Below are positions 57,345 to 64,000 of a DNA stretch of 64,000 nt, in pieces (position 1 is the stretch's first letter; each line of letters starts with the position of its first letter). A program made the position numbers and the translations under genes. Location: contig JAWRVZ010000042.1 in NCBI GenBank assembly GCA_037043235.1, forward strand, positions 1,136,001 through 1,200,000, in the 5' to 3' direction. Under the pieces are notes generated by a model. The model worked only from the letters and a program-made list of their open reading frames with translations. It had not been told where the DNA came from and searched no databases. This stretch comes from Rhodeus uyekii. Taxonomy: Eukaryota > Chordata > Actinopteri > Cypriniformes > Acheilognathidae.

Positions 57345-58489
57345 TTGATGTATCGGAATGTGTCAATAAAATAAATTATTTTCAGTGATTAAAACAGAGC
57401 CGACTATATCCTGTTTAACTGCAGCTCATACAGTTTGTGAAGAAAATCTCACTTTTGGGGAAGTTAATGCGACTACAGCACTAAGAGTTTAAAAACAGCA
57501 AGACTAAAAGCGTCTCAGTTGGAATGGCAGTGCGGGTGAGAGTCATCTCTTCCACTTTCATACAAGTTACAGTATGAAGAAACTTGCAAGAACATCAGAA
57601 GGTGTTGAAAGATACAGTAAAACTTTGTTTCAACCGTGGAAAGACGTCAATAAAAGAGCTTGTGAACAATGTACCATATCATGTGGCATTTAAAGGGATT
57701 CAATGTTCACAGTTCATTAGTCAGCAGTAAAAACACCAGAGAGCAGCTCATTTACAGTTTATTATATGTATGCTTATATAAATTTGCCATGAAGACAAGC
57801 GTTCATGAAAACGACCTTATGTGCAGCTGAATTGAATAGAAACATTTGAGTTTTTATTTGACTGTAAAACACACACATATACACACTCTCATACACACAT
57901 ACACATACACACACACGCACACACACACTATTATATCTTAATATAATAGTTTTGTTTTTCATTTTAATCTCTGATTTTATAGTAATGTACCAAACGAGAG
58001 GTTCCCTGTATATTTTGCAGCATTATTTCAGAGAGATTTGTTTTTACCATAAGGAAATATCACACTATCAGTATCGGCAGATTATCATCCTGAATAACCG
58101 ATAATATCCTTATCAGCAGAGGAATTTAGTATCAGTGCATCACATCATATAATTTTCTGCACTTACTCCTATTTTCTGAGGAGATCTGAAGGGCAAACTC
58201 TTGACCAGCCGCAGGTAAAAGGCCGCTGGCAGGATGAAGATGAGCATGGTGGCCGCAGACGAGCCTACGGGAGGAAGAGAAGCAGTTATAATGTGTGTGT
58301 TACAGTTTATTCTCCTCTCCACACTGTATGGAGGAAGTACTGACCGATGAAGCCAAATATGTCTCTGATGGTGGGGACGAAGATCACCAGCAGGTTGTTG
58401 AAGGCCAGTATGGCAGCAGCAATGAGGAAGTGTCGAATCCAGCTGAACTCTTTTCCTGAGAAACACATTGTAGTGACCGACGAACGGAT
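56847..58489 (-). CDS. slc38a4: slc38a4 (SNAT4), last three coding exons; 5' part beyond the window
   Basis: A second sodium-coupled neutral amino acid transporter gene. Exons: 58345-58489, 58167-58264, 56847-56951 (TAA 56847-56849). Phases join and give 115 residues covering the last membrane segments. Text: IRSSVTTMCFSGKEFSWIRH, NNLLVIFVPTIRDIFGFIG, SSAATMLIFILPAAFYLRLV, FRSPQKIG, AAVFLVVGIFFMIGSLSLIA, LDWIYNPPGSKGAH. The exon lengths 145 and 98 are identical to the matching slc38a2 exons, showing common ancestry. FRSPQKIG and DWIY-PP-SK favour SLC38A4 over SLC38A1; position next to slc38a2 also fits. slc38a1 cannot be fully excluded from these exons alone. Confidence 0.83.
57300..57340. 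repeat. (TA)n microsatellite in slc38a4 intron
   Basis: Alternating AT run preceded by ACATACATACATAC; the surrounding 57050-57340 is rich in TATATA/ACACAC words. Confidence 0.9.
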
Positions 58490-58640
58490 CTGCAAACAAA
58501 CAAACATCACTGAATCATTTACACTTTTTTAAAAATCAAATCACACGACTTATTTGACAAAATCGTGAGTAAAGAGGGATATAAACACATTTCTATAGCT
58601 TAAAAGCACATTAACAATGATTATTATAATGATAATAATA

Positions 58641-59735
58641 CAGTGGAGTTCAGTTATCTCGACTCACGGTTAACTCGCCAATCCTGTTATGTCAACATTT
58701 TTGAAGTGGAACCGCCAAACTCCCTATTTGTCTTAGCATTTTCTTCTAGGTTATATCGATTCTTTTATGTTGCCGAAATCTCATATCCTGAGCACAAAAG
58801 TATTTACCATACCTAGTAATTAGCATACCTAGTTCACTGTTTGCTGTGTTTGCACACTGAGTTTGCCTTGCACGTGGATCGCGTTCCGCTCACGGTTCAC
58901 TCCCTGTCGTTGATCTGGTCTGAGGGATAACACGCTGCAGCATCCCGCACATTTTTTGTTATTTTATGAGCAATCTTTGTGTTTGCATTGTTGGAGAATA
59001 TAATTAAAGGTTTTTATCAAGAATCGAAGGTGTTTTTATTGTGGTGGTTTTACATATGCCTTTTGTTGTTAGCAAACATATACACAGTACTGTGTGTGTA
59101 CATTTTTTTAGATGAATGCCGATCGCTTCATCAAACAAATCGCGGCAAAAGTGTAAAAAGACAACAAAAACACAAGCATATACATTCACATTTAATAACT
59201 CACATCATATACATCAATACATTTTCATTTTTCTTTCTTGCGAGGGTTGTTGTCTCTAGCGCTTTCACTATCACTGACAACTAATAGGTTGTCTGACCTG
59301 TCAATCATGCAAGAAGACGCGATTGGCTGTGCTGCCATGAGGGCGGGCTCTTCTCATCTCATCCGACACACTTCTTAAAGGGACGAGCTGCTGCAAGTTG
59401 CAGCGGGAGAGACTGCCTATTCTTTTTCTTCTGATTCTGATTTGTGTTTGTTTTCTTATTGTGTGAATTTCGCGCACAAGCGCTGTGTACCGAGCCTGAA
59501 CAGTTATGGATAATTGACGTCATGCAAACAACATTTGAAATTCGAAATGTGATCCTACACAAAAAAGTTAATCAATCTATGTGTGTGGGTTATGCCAACA
59601 ATTTTTACACAAAACCCGAAACCCGCTGGTTATATGAGTGTGCGGATTATCAGTAATATCGGTATATATTAGATATGGGTCATCTCAACGCTTTTTTGCA
59701 ACCCCCGAGGCCGTCGACATAACCGAACTCCACAG
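58641..59735. mobile_element. Non-autonomous pogo/Tigger-like element in slc38a4 intron
   Basis: The left end CAGTGGAGTTCAGTTATCTC is inverted at the right end (inverse CTGTGGAGTTCGGTTATGTC), with TA before the left end. The total is 1,095 bp. No transposase frame of useful length is found. It is distinct from the Tigger copy at 25462-26232, whose ends start CAGTAATACC. Confidence 0.75.
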
Positions 59736-59739
59736 AAAT

Positions 59740-60216
59740 TTAAAAAAACTATAATTGCAAAAGCAACTTGACGATGTGAGCATTTGTTGTTTTTGTGATA
59801 AATACGGCCTTAGACATGGATAATGGACATAATATTTATATGCACTGTGGTCAAAAACACAAAAACTATATTTAACCCACCCCGCCCAAAAAAACTGAAT
59901 TCATAAACCATTGCATTTTGCATCTTGAAGCACTGAAGCTGCACCGACAGCAAATGAAATTACATTCAGTTCCAGAACAACCGTCTGGGCGGCTTTACAG
60001 CGGATTCCAAACAAATGAAAAGAAAACAACCACGAATATGAACATGATTTTCTATTTAGATTTAATAGAATTCCTTTAATTTCACTGCTATGAACACCGC
60101 AAACACATACACACACACAGAAGTCTGAATGGGTCCAGAGCAGGTGAGTGCAGGTCACAGGAGCCGAACTGATCCGCTCAAAGCATGAGAACCAGCTCAC
60201 ACTGGGGTAAAGTTCA

Positions 60217-60253
<37 letters not shown>

Positions 60254-61915
60254 GGCGGAGCTGGGATTACCAGTGTAATCGTGTGTTGGAGTTGCATCAG
60301 CCAGCAGCAGCAGGAGGAAGTGTCTGACTGACAGTTTCACACAGATCACTTTCCTCCTAAAGTCCTAAAAAGATACAATTTCTTACCAAGTTTTGCTGCT
60401 TTTAGTTTGTTGCGCACACCTATATTCTAGTGCTCTTAACATCTGACAAAGTTAAATGTAGCCTTCCAGTAAATACACCTGCATCTGCGCCACCTCAAAC
60501 ACTACAATTACACTGCAGATGCAGAAACATTATTGAGAGCAAAGATTAAGTGAGTTTACGCTTAAACAAGAAAGAAAAATCTGCCAATGGGGTTGGAAAT
60601 AAAACTTAATTCAAAGGGAAAACAAGATTAATTTTCTGACCCCATTGTTATTGTTTTATGCATGAATTTATTTATTGTATTTTACTGAAAAAAAGAAAAA
60701 ATCCAATTAATGAAACTGAGACTTTTGAAACGTTTTAAAACTATGCATATATATATATATATATATATAAATTGTAATATTAAAACATTTTGTGTATATT
60801 AATTCATAATATATTAAACTGGGAAAATTATACATATTTTTTGCAATAAATGTTGCATGGATGCAAGTAGCAATTAGCATTTTTTGCTAAAGTATAATTT
60901 GTTAAACTAAATGTAAATACATTTATTTTTAAAAGATTTTGTATTTTAAAAATATGTACATTTTTCACTTTAATATATTGCCAGTTTAATACACTATATA
61001 TTTCAACATACAGTACCTTTTAATTTGTTCAATATTTTATATTTTGTTACACACATACACAGTTTACATAGTTTCCTCGAAAAGAGAGTTTCAACATCTG
61101 AGACAAAGTTGATTAATCGAGTTCTCAGTTATGGTTTAATAACAACAGGATGGTTTGTCCGTAAACTCTGAAAGTAACACATCGTTACAGAAGCAAACGG
61201 AGTTGGTAGAAGCACGACAGCGTTGCATAACCGTCTCTGATCAGAAAATCCTTAACAAAGAGATGCTACGTTGTGACTCTTGCATAATGCAGAGGTTTCT
61301 AGCCGTCACCCGGGTGCGACATTTCTGTCCGCCGCCCGTCTGACTGCTCAAAGTATTCGGCATCTGCCGGCGAGTGTGTCTGGAGCCCTGCGCTGACCAC
61401 AAGACCCAACGTGTGACATTTTCCCAGTGACCCTCCTGCTCCACACTTGTCTGAGAGTACCGTAAGGACGAGGACAGTGGCGGACACTCACGTATAAGAC
61501 CTCAAATAGGATATTCTTTACCCCTGAAAATGCCAGTAAATGTTATCACATTAGACTAAATCGTACTGACTTTGCTCAGTTGTTTGAGAATATTTATACT
61601 TTTTTAGTGTTTTCTCCCACTTTGTTACACTTTCGGTATTCTAGGTCAAAAATGACCCACCTACAAAAACTGCGTATAAATCTCTAGTTATGTTCTCTTA
61701 TTGCTAAATATAGGATTCAATCTTTTTGTCAACTTGTTTTCTGTGATTCAGCATAGGTTTTGTATTTCTTTTTGGAATGGATTCCATATATCCTGAGCTC
61801 ATACTTTAAAAAAAGTGACAGTAAAGACATTTATAATGTCATACAGAAGTATAAATAAAAATAATGCTGTTCTTTTAAACTTTCTATTCATCTGAGAATA
61901 CAGGAAAATAAAATG
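59740..61915. other. slc38a4 intron, no exon seen
   Basis: Contains (CA)n at about 60218-60250 and (TA)n at about 60746-60768. A moderately G+C-rich, less repetitive stretch lies at about 61290-61480. No sequence matching the expected upstream SNAT exon is found. Confidence 0.5.
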
Positions 61916-61919
61916 CATC

Positions 61920-62065
61920 ACAAAAATCATATCAGAATGATTTGTGAAGGATCATGTGACACTAAAGACTGGAGTAATGATGCTGAAAATACAGCTTTAA
62001 TCACAGGAATAAATTACACTTTGTTTGATCAAATAAATGCAGCTTTGGTGAAGAGAAGAGACTCT
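61920..62065. repeat. Interspersed repeat copy (same family as 12225-12925)
   Basis: Shares ATCATGTGACACTAAAGACT, GCTGAAAATACAGCTTTAAT and AGGAATAAATTACACTTTG with the arid2 and scaf11 intron copies (partly inverse orientation). Confidence 0.65.
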
Positions 62066-62069
62066 TTCA

Positions 62070-62903
62070 ACAAAAAAAATCGTACTGACACAAAACCTTT
62101 GGACATTAGTGTCTCTAGTTAAATACTGCTCTCAATGCAGTGTTATTAGTTATAATAGTATATACAGAAATGTATTACAGTGGTGCGTAGTGTATATTTA
62201 CACGTTCAGGTTTAAATCTGTCTTCCTGAGGTCAGGGTTTTTTGTGCCACTTCTGCTTTTAAAAATACTATAATCTAAGAAATGTCTAAAAGATATTGTA
62301 AGCCCTAAATAGCTTCAATTGTAGTTATCTGCCCGTTGTTTGTAGTGTAGACAACTAGACTTTCAGCTCAGTCTTGTTTAAATACTTTAAATGAGCAGCT
62401 TAGCATGCTAGTTTCAGAGAAACGACTCTGAAAATAGTTCCTGAGCTCAGGCAGAGGAAGATCAGTCATCAACCACAAAACCAGCCCTGCTGTAGAACAA
62501 CACAAACCCCTTCTCAGAGCAACCCTGTGTGGGTTCTGGCGGAGAACCAGCGCAGCCATTTCCTCAGGCCATCACCTCAATAATCAGAGACAGATTCAGG
62601 GTCAAACTAGCGCTGTATGGCGCTGAAGTGTTACTCTCAGTCAGGTGTAAATTAGGATACGCAGCTGAAGCACCAGCTGTGATCATGTGAGTGAAGCTCA
62701 CTGATCCTTATAGGCCCTGATGTGACCTTTGAACCCAGGCTGCACTGACCTCCCATCAATCACAGCGGTTTGTCAATCAAAGCACCTCAAGCTTATAGAC
62801 AGACCGGCATGATCACAGGGTCAAAGCACAAACTAACAGAGAGTTAGTTATTATAAATATATTATTATAATTTCACAATGCTAATATTTGTATTGACATT
62901 AAA

Positions 62904-62945
<42 letters not shown>

Positions 62946-63415
62946 GCTGAATAATATATCTACTGTATAATGAATTTAATATATTTTAAAATATATTATC
63001 ATATCTAAAAAATATATTAGTTTTAACAGTAAACGTTTAAAATGTTTAAAAAAGTTTTTGATGTATATTTTCACTTTCTAATATACATGTAAATTATATC
63101 ACTTAAAATAATATACTTAATACACTTTTAAAAAATAAGTGTAAAATGTTTTTAAAATGCAAGTATTTTAATGTTGTGAATATATTGTAATGCATTAAGT
63201 CACTATTTAATACATTTTATATCATTTAATAAATTAATATTAATATATTAAAAGTTAAGACTTTAAAAATGATACTTAATATATTCAAAATATAACCATG
63301 TTTAAAAATATAAAAGAGTGTGTAAATACTTTAATATATTAAAAACAATGTAACAATAAGCTAAAAATAACATTATATAATTAAAAATAATATATTATCA
63401 TATTTAAAAATGAAT

Positions 63416-63447
<32 letters not shown>

Positions 63448-64000
63448 AACATTAATAAAATAATAATTTAACAATAAATGTAAAAAAAAAAAAAAATTAA
63501 AAATACAGTTTAGTCTCTCAGCATATTTATTGAAAGTAATAAATCAAAGCATCTATCTACAGAAGCGAGACGGTGTGTGCATACATGGCCTCACTGAAAC
63601 AAGCATTTGATCCATGTGAAACTGGAGCCGAACAGCCTCACGGTCCTTTATAAGGCCACAGAAACAGCACACCTGTCACTGCTCATGCAACTAATGTGCC
63701 CATTAATGGAAAGAAGCCTTGATTTAAAGCACTGTACATGACATCACTCAGATATCAGTCCAAGAGCCGTCCCGAGGAGTCTCCAAGCCACAGTCCTGGA
63801 TTCCCAACAGAGCTTATAAGCACGGCAGTGAGCAGCCCACCCCGTTTCAACCAATCAGAAACACCCGTGGCCTTTCAATCATTTCACACGTTTGAATTTG
63901 TTATGTATTTGGAGGGAGGGTTTTGATGAAAGAGAAGAATAAACATGACTGGTAACAGTATTTAAAAAAAATTGCTCCAGCGTTTATGCCTCTTTCACAA
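62070..64000. other. slc38a4 intron or flank, no exon seen
   Basis: About 62870-63520 is extremely AT-rich with (TA)n at 62912-62942 and 63417-63440 and a poly-A run near 63482. The rest is unique-looking. No SNAT exon seen. Confidence 0.5.

Noticed and set aside
61241..61487. Possible missing slc38a4 exon in a G+C-richer stretch.
   Set aside because: Translations in all frames lack the SNAT membrane-segment text expected upstream of IRSSVT, and no acceptor and donor pair gives the right phase.

Overview
The window is vertebrate nuclear DNA from a teleost fish, most likely a cyprinid (carp, goldfish or barb lineage). The evidence is spliced genes with GT-AG introns, abundant (CA)n and (TA)n microsatellites, and many tRNA-derived SINE, hAT, Tigger/pogo, Tc1 and TTAA-flanked MITE copies of the kind common in cyprinids. 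The species assignment is inference from repeat content and protein divergence; the gene identities rest on exon-by-exon translation.

Layout. (1) 1-15.06 kb, + strand: arid2 from the end of the ARID domain to the stop codon (18 coding exons, phase-consistent, 1,489 residues) plus its 3' UTR. (2) 15.06-19.9 kb: a gene-free gap between two convergent genes, holding two unrelated tandem arrays: a decayed repeat of about 200 bp whose units carry a CTCF-like core, then a repeat of about 145 bp built from tRNA-like units. (3) 19.97-29.06 kb, - strand: scaf11 complete (14 coding exons, 1,187 residues, CpG-rich promoter, non-coding exon 1). (4) 30.15-39.85 kb, - strand: slc38a2 complete (15 coding exons, 504 residues) with a TATA box and a perfect amino-acid-response element in its promoter. 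(5) 39.9-54.5 kb: intergenic DNA with a Tc1 fossil, LTR fragments, SINEs and an unusual hexamer satellite of about 0.8 kb. (6) 54.5-58.5 kb, - strand: the last three coding exons and long 3' UTR of a second SNAT transporter, best read as slc38a4; its next intron runs off the window.

The order arid2 > < scaf11 < slc38a2 < slc38a4 matches human chromosome 12 (ARID2, SCAF11, SLC38A1, SLC38A2, SLC38A4) except that no slc38a1 lies between scaf11 and slc38a2. The genes do not form one pathway: arid2 is a PBAF chromatin-remodelling subunit, scaf11 an SR-related splicing factor, and slc38a2 and slc38a4 are amino-acid transporters.

Points most worth following up: the CTCF-like array between the convergent genes, the adjacent tRNA-like array, the promoter-proximal CARE of slc38a2, GC-AG introns in arid2 and scaf11, a cleanly datable hAT insertion inside a SINE, and a MITE family carrying CCAAT, GC-box and TATA-like motifs.
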